DNA of 64,000 bases from Flavobacteriaceae bacterium (lineage in GTDB: Bacteria; Bacteroidota; Bacteroidia; Flavobacteriales; Flavobacteriaceae): assembly GCA_021739635.1 (NCBI GenBank), contig JAIPBH010000010.1, positions 78,474 to 142,473 of the forward strand, in the 5' to 3' direction. Positions 28,662-39,515 of this stretch are shown here, in pieces. The position numbers and the translations under genes were made by a program. Within the stretch, counting starts at the first letter, position 1, and each line of letters begins with the position of its first letter. The notes under the pieces are model-generated. The model saw nothing but the letters and a program-made list of their open reading frames with translations, made no database searches and was not told the DNA's origin.

Positions 28662-28769
28662 GATTTGGGGTCTAAAGAATAATGCAAAATTAGATAATAA
28701 GATTTGTGTTATAAAAAAAATCAGGTTAATGGAATATATACCATGCTGAATTGAAAGTAAATTATAATT

Positions 28770-30122
28770 TTATTTTGAAAACACCTCACAAAATTCAAAC
28801 CGTACTAAACCATCGTCATCTATTTTAGTAAGTTCTATTTCATGCAAAGTATTAACAAGATCTGGATTCCAAGGTGTTTTTACCTTGACATAGTTTTCAG
28901 TAAATCCATGAATATACCCTTCTTTATTTTCACTTTCAAACAAAACGGTTTTTGTTAAACCTAATTGGCTTTCGTAAAATGCCCTACGTTTTTTAACAGA
29001 TAACCCTCGCAACATTTTACTACGCTTGTTTCTCACATTAATAGGCACAATTTCATCCATTTCGGCTGCTTCAGTGTTATCTCTTTCAGAATATGTAAAT
29101 ACGTGCAAATAAGAGATGTCCAGCTCATTTAAAAAGTTATATGTTTGTAAAAACAAGGCATCTGTTTCGCCAGGAAAACCTACAATAACATCAACACCTA
29201 TACAGGCATTTGGCATAACTTCTTTAATTTTTGAAACACGGTCAACGTATAATTCTCGATTATAACGACGTTTCATTTTTTTTAAAATATCGTTACTACC
29301 AGATTGTAAAGGAATATGAAAATGAGGCACAAAAGCTCTTGATTTTGAAACCAAATCTATAGTTTCATTTTTTAAAAGATTGGGTTCTATGGATGAAATG
29401 CGTAAGCGCTCAATACCTTCAATTTTATCCAATTGAGTAACCAAATCTAAAAAAGTATGCTCATGTTTTTTGTTTCCAAACTCACCTTTACCATAATCGC
29501 CTATATTAACGCCTGTTAACACAATTTCTTTGATATTTTGCTCGGCAATTTCTTTAGCATTTTTCAAAACATTTTCTAAAGCATCACTACGTGAAATACC
29601 TCTTGCCAAAGGAATAGTACAATAAGTACATTTATAATCACAACCATCTTGTACCTTTAAAAAAGCACGAGTTCTATCTCCTATTGAATAGGATCCAACA
29701 TAAAAATCGGCTTCTTCTATTTCGCAAGAATGGACTTCACCAAAATCATTTTTTGAAAGGTCATTTAAATAATCTGTGATTTTAAATTTTTCAGTCGCGC
29801 CTAAAACCAAATCTACTCCATCAACATCTGCTAATTCTTGCGGTTTTAATTGTGCATAACAACCAACTGCTGCAACAAATGCTTTTGGATTGATTTTTTG
29901 AGCTTGCTTTACAATTGTTTTAAAGCGTTTATCTGCATTTTCGGTTACAGAACACGTATTGATAACATAAATATCTGCATGTTCAGAAAAGTCAACACGA
30001 TTAAAACCTTCATCTGTAAAACTTCTTGCGATGGTAGATGTTTCAGAAAAATTAAGTTTACAACCTAAGGTATAAAAAGCAACTTTTTTTTGTGTGCTCA
30101 TATCATTATTAAAATCCTGCAA
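28770..30122 (-). CDS. mtaB: tRNA (N6-threonylcarbamoyladenosine(37)-C2)-methylthiotransferase MtaB-like
   Basis: TLGCKLNFSETSTIAR, radical-SAM CDYKCTYCTIP, TRAM region; start likely 30101 (MSTQKKV). Confidence 0.92.
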   Translation of the reverse strand: MQDFNNDMSTQKKVAFYTLGCKLNFSETSTIARSFTDEGFNRVDFSEHADIYVINTCSVTENADKRFKTIVKQAQKINPKAFVAAVGCYAQLKPQELADVDGVDLVLGATEKFKITDYLNDLSKNDFGEVHSCEIEEADFYVGSYSIGDRTRAFLKVQDGCDYKCTYCTIPLARGISRSDALENVLKNAKEIAEQNIKEIVLTGVNIGDYGKGEFGNKKHEHTFLDLVTQLDKIEGIERLRISSIEPNLLKNETIDLVSKSRAFVPHFHIPLQSGSNDILKKMKRRYNRELYVDRVSKIKEVMPNACIGVDVIVGFPGETDALFLQTYNFLNELDISYLHVFTYSERDNTEAAEMDEIVPINVRNKRSKMLRGLSVKKRRAFYESQLGLTKTVLFESENKEGYIHGFTENYVKVKTPWNPDLVNTLHEIELTKIDDDGLVRFEFCEVFSK

Positions 30123-30247
30123 ATGTAATAAAAAAAGAGCGTTTCATATAGAACTACTCTTTTTGAAGATTTGAAAGGTTTTAAATTCTTCCAAATGTAA
30201 TGTAGTCTAATTGTAATATGCCGCAAATAATTTGTGTTTAGGGAGTA

Positions 30248-31165
30248 TTATTCAACAGTAAAATAATAAATATCATCTTCACCTTTTCCTTCTTCACGTT
30301 TTGACGAAAAATATCCTAATGTTTCTGTTTCATCAATAACGAAACATACATCATCTGCTTTACTATTAATGGGTTGTGGCAATATTTCAGCTTTTTGAAA
30401 AACACCTTTTTCATTCATCTCGCTTTTATAAATATCAAATCCACCAAAACCATTGGATCTATTTGATGCAAAATACAAAGTATTAGTATGACTTATAAAT
30501 GGAAACATTTCGCCACTATATGAATTGACTTGTGACCCTAAGTTTTTTGGTTCGCTATAGGTATTCTCACCTAAAACATCCACTTTAAAAATATCAGATG
30601 GGCCTTTTGCCATTTCTTTTCCACCTCTAATGTTTGCAGTAAAATATAATGTTTTTCCGTCTGAACTCAAAGATGGATGTGCATAGGAATATTGCGGTTT
30701 GCAAAATGGCAAAACCTTAAAATTTGTCCATCCAATTCCTTCAATATACTCTGCAATTTCAATATGGAAATTTGTTTCTTTAAAATCGCCCTTAGGTTTG
30801 CTTTTTCTATTTATATAATTTGTTGTAACATATAATTTTTTTCCGTCAGTGGATAAAAAAGCACTTGTTATATGCCATATATCTTCTTTACTATCAATAA
30901 GTAAAGGTTTTACATTTGAAATATCACCTGATTCAGTTTTATCACCAAGATATAGAGACAAAATACCATCTGTTAAATAGGTTTTTACCTTTCCATTTTT
31001 ATTTAATAAATATGATGTGAATAAAACTTGATTATTTTGAGCAAATGATAAACCAAAATGTGGCTTTTCATCATTCAAACTAATGCTTTTTACAGTAAAA
31101 TGTTCTGATTGAGAAAATCCAAACAAACAGTATAAACTAGAAAAAAAACAGACTATACCCTTCAT
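30248..31165 (-). CDS. PD40/WD40-like beta-propeller protein
   Basis: SLSSDGKTLYFTANIRGGKEMAKGPSDIFKV and LYFASNRSNGFGGFDIYKSE repeats. Confidence 0.85.
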   Translation of the reverse strand: MKGIVCFFSSLYCLFGFSQSEHFTVKSISLNDEKPHFGLSFAQNNQVLFTSYLLNKNGKVKTYLTDGILSLYLGDKTESGDISNVKPLLIDSKEDIWHITSAFLSTDGKKLYVTTNYINRKSKPKGDFKETNFHIEIAEYIEGIGWTNFKVLPFCKPQYSYAHPSLSSDGKTLYFTANIRGGKEMAKGPSDIFKVDVLGENTYSEPKNLGSQVNSYSGEMFPFISHTNTLYFASNRSNGFGGFDIYKSEMNEKGVFQKAEILPQPINSKADDVCFVIDETETLGYFSSKREEGKGEDDIYYFTVE

Positions 31166-31204
31166 AACTTCAATAAAAATTAAATTAAAGTTAATAAAAG
31201 ATAT

Positions 31205-32380
31205 TTATTCTCTTCTAAATTTCTTGGTTTCTTCAAATACGTGCTCTAAAATTGCAGCATCTTGTTCTGTAAACTCCATATTTCTTCTTGACATGACGGT
31301 TTGAGCGACTTCAAAAGCTTTTTTGGTTAAATAAGTGGTAAAACCACCATGTCCGCCCCATGAAAAACTTGGCACAAAGTTTCTAGGAAATCCACTTCCA
31401 AAAATATTAGAATTAACACCTATTACTGTTCCCGTATTAAACATGGTATTGATAGCACATTTACTATGATCACCCATCATTAAGCCACAAAATTGCAAAC
31501 CAGTTTTTGCAAAAGTTTCTGTTTTATAATCCCATAAACGTACCTCAGAATAATCATTTTTAAGATTGGACGTATTGGTATCTGCACCTAAATTACACCA
31601 CTCACCTAATACGGAGTTTCCTAAAAATCCATCATGACCCTTATTGGAATACGCAAATAAAACAGCATTATTGACTTCTCCTCCTATTTTAGAAAAAGGA
31701 CCAACTGTTGTTGGACCATAAATTTTAGCCCCAAGTTTTACTATGGAACCTTCACACAAAGCTAATGGACCACGAATAAGGGAACCTTCCATAATCAAAG
31801 TATCTTTTCCTATATAAATTGGGCCACTGCTAGCATTTAATGTTGTAAACTCTAATACGGCACCTTCTTCAATAAAAATATTTTCAGGAGCAATCACATG
31901 ATTACTTGAAGGAATTGCTTTTGATTTTCTATCCTTTGTTAACAGATTAAAATCTTCTTGAATAGCTTCACCGTTTTTAGAAAAAATATCCCAGGTATGC
32001 TCTATTTTGATAATATCATCATTAAACTCCAAAGCTTCATAGGTTGAAAAATCGATATCTTCTTGAGCTTCATTGGTAAAAAAGGCAATAATATCTTCGT
32101 CTTTAAAAATAGCTTGGTTTTTTTCTAGACTTTTTATCATTTCTGATAATTCTAAATTTGGCAGATATGATGCATTAATCATAATATTTTCTTCCATTTC
32201 TACCATAGGATACTTGTCAGACAAATAATCTTCAGTGATTGTAGTGGTTGTTGAGTCTAAATAAGTTTCCCATTTTTCACGAATAGTTAAAATACCAATT
32301 CTTATATCTGCAACTGGTCTTGTAAAGGTAAATGGTAACAAATTGTTACGAAAAGGACCATCAAAAAGAATATAATTCAT
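31205..32380 (-). CDS. GlmU-family sugar nucleotidyltransferase/hexapeptide protein
   Basis: NYILFDGPFRNNLLPFTFTRPVADIRIGILTIREKW; left-handed beta-helix hexapeptides. Confidence 0.88.
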   Translation of the reverse strand: MNYILFDGPFRNNLLPFTFTRPVADIRIGILTIREKWETYLDSTTTTITEDYLSDKYPMVEMEENIMINASYLPNLELSEMIKSLEKNQAIFKDEDIIAFFTNEAQEDIDFSTYEALEFNDDIIKIEHTWDIFSKNGEAIQEDFNLLTKDRKSKAIPSSNHVIAPENIFIEEGAVLEFTTLNASSGPIYIGKDTLIMEGSLIRGPLALCEGSIVKLGAKIYGPTTVGPFSKIGGEVNNAVLFAYSNKGHDGFLGNSVLGEWCNLGADTNTSNLKNDYSEVRLWDYKTETFAKTGLQFCGLMMGDHSKCAINTMFNTGTVIGVNSNIFGSGFPRNFVPSFSWGGHGGFTTYLTKKAFEVAQTVMSRRNMEFTEQDAAILEHVFEETKKFRRE

Positions 32381-32470
32381 CTTAAATTTGAGTTATAAGT
32401 TTGAAGTGTTTCAATTAAAATTCAAACCAATATTTATATATCCAAATGTAGGTTAATTGTAGAAAATAAA

Positions 32471-32497
32471 AAAGCCTTTCATTTACAGAAAGGCTTT
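32471..32497 (-). terminator. Terminator downstream of rpmE2
   Basis: AAAGCCTTTC-atttaca-GAAAGGCTTT. Confidence 0.8.
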
Positions 32498-32517
32498 AAT
32501 TATAATTGAAACTAAGC

Positions 32518-32769
32518 TTATTTACTAAACTTAGCGTATTTATTTTTAAACTTATCAATACGTCCAGCTGTATCAACTAATTTAGATTTACCAGTATAAT
32601 ATGGGTGAGAAGTTCTTGAAATCTCCATTTTAATAACTGGATATTGAACACCATCAACCTCTATAGTTTCGTTAGTATTTGCAGTAGATTTTGTTAAAAA
32701 AACATCATCATTAGACATGTCTTTAAATGCTACTATTCTATAATTTTCTGGATGTATACCTTTTTTCAT
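32518..32769 (-). CDS. rpmE2: 50S ribosomal protein L31 type B
   Basis: MKKGIHPENYRIVAFKDMSNDDVFLTKSTAN; TSHPYYTGKSKLVDTAGRIDKFKNKY. Confidence 0.96.
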   Translation of the reverse strand: MKKGIHPENYRIVAFKDMSNDDVFLTKSTANTNETIEVDGVQYPVIKMEISRTSHPYYTGKSKLVDTAGRIDKFKNKYAKFSK

Positions 32770-32929
32770 CGCTTTACGCTTTATATTCTTTTCAATTTTG
32801 GAAGTGCAAATTTAAGCTATTTTTTCAAATGAACAATTTTTTTTAATATTTTTTATTTTACATCATTATGTAACGTTTTATTATCTTTGTTTACTAACTA
32901 AGCAACTAAATTTTTAAACCAGAAATAAA

Positions 32930-33445
32930 ATGGAATCACAAAAACTTTCACCAGGAAAATTCTCACTAAATTACGGTCTTATCTTAGGTCTACTTATGAT
33001 TGTCATAGGAGTTGTTACATACATTACAGGTTGGGCCCTAGAATTAAAAACATGGCCTAATTGGCTATACTATGTTGCATTTCCGGTCACAATTTTTTAT
33101 GCTATTTCAAAATACAAAAAAAGTAATGACAATTTATTAAGCCTTGGACAAGCTATTAAAATTGGATTAGCAATTGGATTAGTAAGCGCACTTGTTTATG
33201 CTGTTTATGGATTAATTTTTAACTATTTAATTGACCCTGAATTTATGTCGCAAATTATGGAAGCGACACGAGACAAATTGCTTGAAAATCCAAATTTAAC
33301 TGAAGAAATTGTAGATCAACAATTAGCCATGATGGAAAAATTTATGAATCCGGCTATAGGTACAGCAATATGGATTGCACTTAGTGCATTATTTGGATTG
33401 ATTTATTCTCTTATTGCAGGATTAATAATGAAAAGAGAAGAGTAA
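32930..33445 (+). CDS. DUF4199 membrane protein
   Basis: Hydrophobic, SLGQAIKIGLAIGLVSALVYAVYGLIFNYLIDPEF; promoter TATCTTTG at 32882-32889. Confidence 0.85.
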   Translation: MESQKLSPGKFSLNYGLILGLLMIVIGVVTYITGWALELKTWPNWLYYVAFPVTIFYAISKYKKSNDNLLSLGQAIKIGLAIGLVSALVYAVYGLIFNYLIDPEFMSQIMEATRDKLLENPNLTEEIVDQQLAMMEKFMNPAIGTAIWIALSALFGLIYSLIAGLIMKREE

Positions 33446-33448
33446 TAC

Positions 33449-34396
33449 ATGAATATATCTGTAGTCATACCACTACTTAACGAACAAGACTCTTTAAAAG
33501 AATTATATGATTGGATTGCAAAAGTTATGCAATCCAATCATTTTTCATATGAAGTCATTTTTATTGATGATGGCAGTACAGATGCTTCTTGGAACGTTAT
33601 ATCGCAACTTTCTAACCAAAACAATCAAGTAAAAGGTATTAAGTTTTTAAAAAACTTTGGTAAATCACAAGCGCTTCATGCTGGTTTTGAAAAAGCTCAA
33701 GGCGATGTAGTGATTACTATGGATGCAGATTTACAAGATAGCCCTGATGAAATTCCTGAACTTTACAGCATGATTGTTAATGAAGGATTTGATTTAGTTT
33801 CTGGCTGGAAAAAAAAGCGTTATGATTCCATTATTTCAAAAAATTTACCATCAAAACTATTTAATTGGGCAGCTAGAAAAACATCTGGAGTTAAACTTCA
33901 CGATTTTAATTGTGGCTTAAAAGCATACCGATTAGAAGTTGTTAAAAATATTGATGTTAATGGCGAAATGCATCGTTATATTCCTGTATTATCAAAAAAT
34001 GCAGGTTTTTCAAAAATAAGTGAAAAAGAAGTTGTTCACCAAGCAAGAAAATATGGTGAAACTAAATTTGGTATGGATCGTTTTATTAACGGTTTTCTAG
34101 ATTTAATAACCATTTGGTTTTTATCAAGATTTGGAAAAAGGCCTATGCATTTATTTGGTACTCTTGGTGTCATCATGTTTATAATTGGGTTTGGTTTTGC
34201 TTTATATTTAGGTATTGACAAACTATTTTTAAATACTTCAGGACGTTTAATAACACAACGCCCACAATTTTATATTGCGCTTTCAACTATGATTATTGGT
34301 ACTCAGTTTTTTGTAGCTGGTTTTTTAGGAGAAATTATTTTACGCAGCAAACCAGATAGAAAACGCTACTCAATTAAAGAAGAATTAAATTTTTAA
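33449..34396 (+). CDS. Glycosyltransferase family 2 (DPM1-like with C-terminal TMs)
   Basis: SVVIPLLNEQDSLKELYDWI, IFIDDGSTDASW, DADLQDSPDEIPEL. Confidence 0.93.
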   Translation: MNISVVIPLLNEQDSLKELYDWIAKVMQSNHFSYEVIFIDDGSTDASWNVISQLSNQNNQVKGIKFLKNFGKSQALHAGFEKAQGDVVITMDADLQDSPDEIPELYSMIVNEGFDLVSGWKKKRYDSIISKNLPSKLFNWAARKTSGVKLHDFNCGLKAYRLEVVKNIDVNGEMHRYIPVLSKNAGFSKISEKEVVHQARKYGETKFGMDRFINGFLDLITIWFLSRFGKRPMHLFGTLGVIMFIIGFGFALYLGIDKLFLNTSGRLITQRPQFYIALSTMIIGTQFFVAGFLGEIILRSKPDRKRYSIKEELNF

Positions 34397-34477
34397 TTCT
34401 TAAGTTTACTACTATTAATAGCATTAATTATTCCTTCAATTTATATATATTTATATATTAAAATATTTTAACACATT

Positions 34478-36208
34478 ATGATACACATTGATCCTGAACT
34501 ATTGAAACGAGTTAACACATGGTTAACTCCAGCTTTTGATGAAGACACACAAAATCAGATAAAAGAATCTATTGCTTTAAATCCAGACGGTTTAAAAGAA
34601 AGTTTCTACAAAGATTTAGAATTTGGGACAGGTGGAATGCGTGGTGTTATGGGAATTGGCACAAACAGAATTAACAAATACACTTTAGGTAGAAGCACAC
34701 AAGGTTTAAGCGACTATATGCTTGCTTATTTCCCTAATGAAACTCCTAAAGTAGCTATAGCTTATGATTGCAGACATAACAGTAAAACATTAGCTAAAGT
34801 AGTTGCCGATGTGTTTTCTGCAAATGGCATAGAAGTGTTTTTATTTGAAGATTTGCGTCCTACTCCAGAGTTATCATTTACACTAAAACATTTAAATTGT
34901 CATTGTGGTATTGTTTTAACAGCATCACATAATCCGCCAGAATATAATGGTTACAAAGTATATTGGCAAGATGGTGGTCAATTGGTACCGCCACAAGATG
35001 ATGCTATTGTAAATAAAATAAACGATACAGCTTATTCAAGCATCAAGTTTAAAGCTAATGAATCATTAATTCATTATATAGGTAAAGATGTTGATAATGT
35101 TTTTATTGAGGCTTCAGTAAAAAAAGGAAGTTTTAATACTCCAAAACAAGCTAAAGATAATTTAACTATTGTTTTTACTTCACTTCATGGCACATCAATT
35201 ACATTAGTTCCTGAAACACTTCAACGTGCTGGATATAATAATGTACATATAGTTAAAGAACAAGAAGTTCCAAACGGCGATTTTCCAACAGTAGCGTCGC
35301 CAAACCCTGAAGAACCAGCAGCTTTAAAAATGGCTTTAGAATTAGCCGACAAAGTACATGCTGATATTGTTATTGGAACAGATCCAGATTGTGATAGATT
35401 AGGTGTAGCTGTTAGAAATTTAGATGGAAAACTTGAGCTTTTAAACGGAAATCAAACCATGATAATGATGACTGATTTCTTACTTAAACAATGGAAAGCT
35501 GAAAATAAAATAAAAGGAAAAGAATTTATTGCTTCTACCATAGTTTCAACTCCTATGATGACAGTATTAGGTAAAGCCTATAATGTTGAAAGTAAAATTG
35601 TGCTTACAGGATTTAAATGGATAGCAAAACTTATCCATGATTTTCAAAACCTTAATTTTATTGGTGGAGGCGAAGAAAGTTTTGGGTTTATGGTTGGAGA
35701 CTTTGTACGCGATAAAGATGCCGTAACCTCAACTCTTTTAGCATGTGAAATTGCAGCATTAGCAAAGTCTAACGGAAGCTCATTTTACAATGACCTTATA
35801 AAACTTTATATAGAACATGGTTTTTATAAAGAAAAACTAGTATCTCTAACTAAAAAAGGTATTGAAGGTGCTCAAGAAATTAAACAAATGATGATTGATG
35901 CACGTGAAAACCCACTTAAAATTATTAATGGCTCAAAAGTTGTAAAAATTGAAGATTATGACCTTTCAATAACTAAAAATATGGTTACTGGAAAAGAAAC
36001 ATCTATTGATGTTCCAAAATCAAACGTAATCATTTATTACACAGAAGATGGCAGCCAAGTAGCACTAAGACCTAGTGGAACAGAACCAAAAATTAAGTTT
36101 TATGTAAGTGTGAATACAAAATTAAAATCAGTATCAGATTTTAAAACAACCGAAGCTATGCTTGACGCTAAGGCCGAAGCCATTTTAAAGGATATGAAAT
36201 TAATATAA
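34478..36208 (+). CDS. Phosphoglucomutase/phosphomannomutase
   Basis: [43 protein letters not shown]. Confidence 0.95.
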   Translation: MIHIDPELLKRVNTWLTPAFDEDTQNQIKESIALNPDGLKESFYKDLEFGTGGMRGVMGIGTNRINKYTLGRSTQGLSDYMLAYFPNETPKVAIAYDCRHNSKTLAKVVADVFSANGIEVFLFEDLRPTPELSFTLKHLNCHCGIVLTASHNPPEYNGYKVYWQDGGQLVPPQDDAIVNKINDTAYSSIKFKANESLIHYIGKDVDNVFIEASVKKGSFNTPKQAKDNLTIVFTSLHGTSITLVPETLQRAGYNNVHIVKEQEVPNGDFPTVASPNPEEPAALKMALELADKVHADIVIGTDPDCDRLGVAVRNLDGKLELLNGNQTMIMMTDFLLKQWKAENKIKGKEFIASTIVSTPMMTVLGKAYNVESKIVLTGFKWIAKLIHDFQNLNFIGGGEESFGFMVGDFVRDKDAVTSTLLACEIAALAKSNGSSFYNDLIKLYIEHGFYKEKLVSLTKKGIEGAQEIKQMMIDARENPLKIINGSKVVKIEDYDLSITKNMVTGKETSIDVPKSNVIIYYTEDGSQVALRPSGTEPKIKFYVSVNTKLKSVSDFKTTEAMLDAKAEAILKDMKLI

Positions 36209-36215
36209 TAACCCG

Positions 36216-36223
36216 TATCTTTG
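36216..36223 (+). promoter_or_regulatory. -7 promoter element (TATCTTTG)
   Basis: Consensus match upstream of the ABC exporter gene. Confidence 0.5.
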
Positions 36224-36230
36224 CAAAATC

Positions 36231-36267
36231 AACATGCTTTTATGGTCATCATAAAAGCATGTTTTTT
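36231..36267 (+). terminator. Perfect 14-bp hairpin plus T-run between the PGM gene and the ABC exporter
   Basis: AACATGCTTTTATG-gtcat-CATAAAAGCATGTTTTTT. Confidence 0.75.
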
Positions 36268-36287
36268 AAACAGACAATTCTTATTTA

Positions 36288-38114
36288 ATGAATCAATTTT
36301 TCAACATTTTAAAATACGCAAAACCTTATAAAAGTTATGCTATAGGTCATATTATATCCAACATTTTGTATGCATTATTTGGTGCTTTATCTTTCATAGC
36401 ATTAATCCCTATGTTAGACGTACTTTTTAAAGAAGATTCGGTTAAAATTGCAAAAGAACCTGTTTACCTAGGAATTTCACACCTTAATAATTACTATAAA
36501 GACTTCATGGCATACCAAATCAATTTGTATGCTCAAGATGATAAAGCTAAAGCCCTTTTGTTTATTATTTCTTTTATAATAATACTGTTTCTACTAAAAA
36601 ACTTATTCAGTTATTTAGCATATTATTTCATGGTTTTTTTAAGAAATGGTGTTGTAAGAGATTTAAGAAATGCTGTTTACAAAAAAACGGTAGAATTGCC
36701 TCTTTCTTATTTTTCAGAACAAAAAAAAGGAGATATCATGTCTCGTGTTACAAATGATGTTGCAACACTTCAATATTCTATGCTTCCTGTTCTAGAACTT
36801 ATTTTCAGAGAGCCTTTAAGCATTATATTTACTGTTATTATGATGCTTATCATAAGTGCAAAACTCACTTTATTTGTGTTCATTTTTATTCCATTATCTG
36901 GTGTTATTATTTCAAGAATTGGTAAAAGTTTAAAACGAAAATCAGACAGAGTTCAAAAAGAACAAGGCGCTATTTTATCTATTTTAGAAGAAACACTAAC
37001 AGGCTTACGTATTATAAAAGGATTTAATGCTGAAGAAAAGTTTAACAACAAATTTGAGGAGTCTTCAACTCGTTTTTATAATTTTTCAAATAAACTTTTA
37101 AATCGTCAAAATTTAGCATCTCCAACAAGTGAGATTTTGGGCATTATAGTAATTTCAATATTATTATGGTATGGAGGCCAATTAGTTTTGGTAGAGAAAT
37201 CATTAGATGGAGCTTCTTTTATGGCCTATATAGGATTAGCTTATAATATATTAGTTCCAGCAAAAGCCATTTCTCGTGGACTTTATAACATTAAACAAGG
37301 TAATGCCGCTGCAGAACGTATTCAAGAAATTATAGATACTCCTAACCCGTTAAAAGACAAAGAAAATGCTATAATAAAAAACGGATTTGAGTCTGAAATT
37401 GTGTTTGATAATATTTCTTTTAAATATGAAAATGAATATGTTTTAAAAGATTTTTCCTTAACTATTCCTAAAGGAAAAACTGTGGCACTAGTTGGACAAT
37501 CTGGAAGTGGAAAATCTACCATAGCTAATTTAATCACTCGCTTTTATGATGTCAATGAAGGAAGTATTTTAATTGATGGTATAGATATTCGCAATTTAAC
37601 AACAAGCTCTTTAAGAAGTCAATTAGGTATTGTAACGCAAGACGCCATACTTTTTAATGATAGTATTAAAAACAATCTTAAAATAGGAAAAGACAATGCT
37701 ACAGATGAAGACGTTATTGAAGCCTTAAAAGTTGCCAATGCTTGGGAATTTGTTAAAGATTTACCAAATGGTATAGAAACCAATATTGGCGACTCAGGCA
37801 ATAAACTTTCAGGCGGACAAAAGCAACGTTTAAGCATTGCGCGTGCCGTTTTAAAAAGTCCTCCTATTATGGTTTTAGATGAGGCTACTTCTGCTCTTGA
37901 TACCGAAAGCGAACGCTTAGTGCAAGTTGCTTTAGAAAATATGATGAAAAACAGAACATCCATAGTTATTGCTCATAGGCTTTCAACCATTCATAATGCT
38001 GATGAAATTGTAGTATTAAATAAAGGAGAAATTGTTGAAAAAGGAAAACACACCGAACTTATTGCTAAAAAAGGCATTTATAAAAAGCTTGTAGATATGC
38101 AAAGTTTTGAATAA
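36288..38114 (+). CDS. ABC transporter ATP-binding/permease (MsbA-like)
   Basis: Six-TM exporter domain plus VGQSGSGKSTIANLITRF, LSGGQKQRLSIARA, DEATSALD. Confidence 0.95.
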   Translation: MNQFFNILKYAKPYKSYAIGHIISNILYALFGALSFIALIPMLDVLFKEDSVKIAKEPVYLGISHLNNYYKDFMAYQINLYAQDDKAKALLFIISFIIILFLLKNLFSYLAYYFMVFLRNGVVRDLRNAVYKKTVELPLSYFSEQKKGDIMSRVTNDVATLQYSMLPVLELIFREPLSIIFTVIMMLIISAKLTLFVFIFIPLSGVIISRIGKSLKRKSDRVQKEQGAILSILEETLTGLRIIKGFNAEEKFNNKFEESSTRFYNFSNKLLNRQNLASPTSEILGIIVISILLWYGGQLVLVEKSLDGASFMAYIGLAYNILVPAKAISRGLYNIKQGNAAAERIQEIIDTPNPLKDKENAIIKNGFESEIVFDNISFKYENEYVLKDFSLTIPKGKTVALVGQSGSGKSTIANLITRFYDVNEGSILIDGIDIRNLTTSSLRSQLGIVTQDAILFNDSIKNNLKIGKDNATDEDVIEALKVANAWEFVKDLPNGIETNIGDSGNKLSGGQKQRLSIARAVLKSPPIMVLDEATSALDTESERLVQVALENMMKNRTSIVIAHRLSTIHNADEIVVLNKGEIVEKGKHTELIAKKGIYKKLVDMQSFE

Positions 38115-38135
38115 ACAGAAAACTATAAAAAGTAA

Positions 38136-38171
38136 AAAAGGATAGAGATTTGGGCTTCTATCCTTTTTTTT
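38136..38171 (+). terminator. Intrinsic terminator
   Basis: AAAAAAGGATAG ... CTATCCTTTTTTTTT. Confidence 0.8.
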
Positions 38172-38427
38172 TGTTCATTGTTAGACTTGGGGCAGACTAA
38201 CAACATAAGTAGATTTTCATATGGTAAAAGTAATACAATAAAAATTAACTAGCAAGAAAAAAATGTATTTTATCGTGTTATAGTGCATTTCGTCGATTTT
38301 TTAAATGATATACAATTGATTGTTAAGTTTTTAATAAAATGTACGAAATATCTTTTTTTTATAAAAAATTCATAAACAAATTAAACTTTTAGTATCTTCA
38401 TAAGTCTAAAATAACAAAAGGTATCTT

Positions 38428-38970
38428 GTGATTCTCGAAACTGAGCTAGTAGAACAACTAAAATCTAAAAACAATGTTGATAACGCTTTTAAGGAGCTAG
38501 TATCACAATATAAAGAACGGTTATATTGGCACATTCGCAACATTGTAAAATCACATGATGATGCTGATGATGTTTTACAGAATACATTTATTAAGATTTA
38601 TAAAAATATCAACTCCTTTAAAGGAGATAGTAAATTATTTTCATGGATGTATCGAATAGCAACCAATGAAGCCATAACATTTATAAATAAAAACGCCAAA
38701 CGTTTAAATATCACAAATGAAGAGTCTCAAAATCTGGCATTAAACAACTTAACAGACGACGTTTATTTTGAAGGAGATGCCATTCAATTAAAACTACAAC
38801 AAGCTATTGCAACCTTACCACATAAGCAACAACTAGTATTTAACATGAAATATTTTGAAGAAATAAAGTTTAAAGACATGGCTGATATTTTAGAAACAAG
38901 CGAAGGTGCTCTTAAAGCTTCATATCATATTGCAATAAAAAAAATTGAAGAGTATTTAATTAAAAATTAA
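38428..38970 (+). CDS. ECF-type RNA polymerase sigma factor
   Basis: DDADDVLQNTFIKIYKNINSFKGDSKLFSWMYRIATNEA; region 4 LPHKQQLVFNMKYFEEIKFKDMADILETSEGALKASYHIAIKKIEEYL. GTG start (GTGATTCTC). Confidence 0.93.
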   Translation: MILETELVEQLKSKNNVDNAFKELVSQYKERLYWHIRNIVKSHDDADDVLQNTFIKIYKNINSFKGDSKLFSWMYRIATNEAITFINKNAKRLNITNEESQNLALNNLTDDVYFEGDAIQLKLQQAIATLPHKQQLVFNMKYFEEIKFKDMADILETSEGALKASYHIAIKKIEEYLIKN

Positions 38971-39003
38971 ACCTTTACACAAAAAAATAGTCCTATATAA
39001 GTA

Positions 39004-39513
39004 ATGAAAAAAAATAGTTTAAATAATATTAGTAAAACTGGTTTTAAAGTCCCTAAAAATTACTTTGAAGCTTTTGAAGACACACTTTTAAGTGAATTAA
39101 AACTTAAAGAAACTTCAGCTAATTCTGGTTTTAAAGTACCTGAAAACTATTTTGAAACCTTAGACAATAAATTTCTTAAAGCCATAGAAGCCGAAAAAGA
39201 AGTTAAAGTTATTAGTTTATTTTCATGGAAAAAAATAGTGTATGCTACATCAATAGCCGCAAGTGTGCTCATTATGTTTAGTGTTTTATATAATAAAAAT
39301 GAGCCTTTAAGTGTTGATTCTATAGAAACAGCATCTATTGAAAATTATATTTTAACAGAAGAATTAGGGTCTAACGAAATGGCATCTCTTTTTACAAATG
39401 AAGATTTATCAAATATTAACTTTATAAACAATAATTTTAATTCTGAAAATTTAGAGAATTATATTTTAGATAATTTAGAAATTGAAGAAATAATAAATAC
39501 AAACAACAATTAA
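39004..39513 (+). CDS. Single-TM anti-sigma-like protein with two N-terminal GFKVPxNYFE repeats
   Basis: Between a sigma gene and a Spy-like gene; TM KKIVYATSIAASVLIMFSVLY. Confidence 0.65.
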   Translation: MKKNSLNNISKTGFKVPKNYFEAFEDTLLSELKLKETSANSGFKVPENYFETLDNKFLKAIEAEKEVKVISLFSWKKIVYATSIAASVLIMFSVLYNKNEPLSVDSIETASIENYILTEELGSNEMASLFTNEDLSNINFINNNFNSENLENYILDNLEIEEIINTNNN

Positions 39514-39515
39514 AA

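Noticed and set aside
36288-38114. Considered calling the ABC exporter and the sigma/anti-sigma locus one export-stress system
   Set aside because: A strong terminator (38136-38171) and a ~260-bp AT-rich gap separate them; no direct evidence of linkage.
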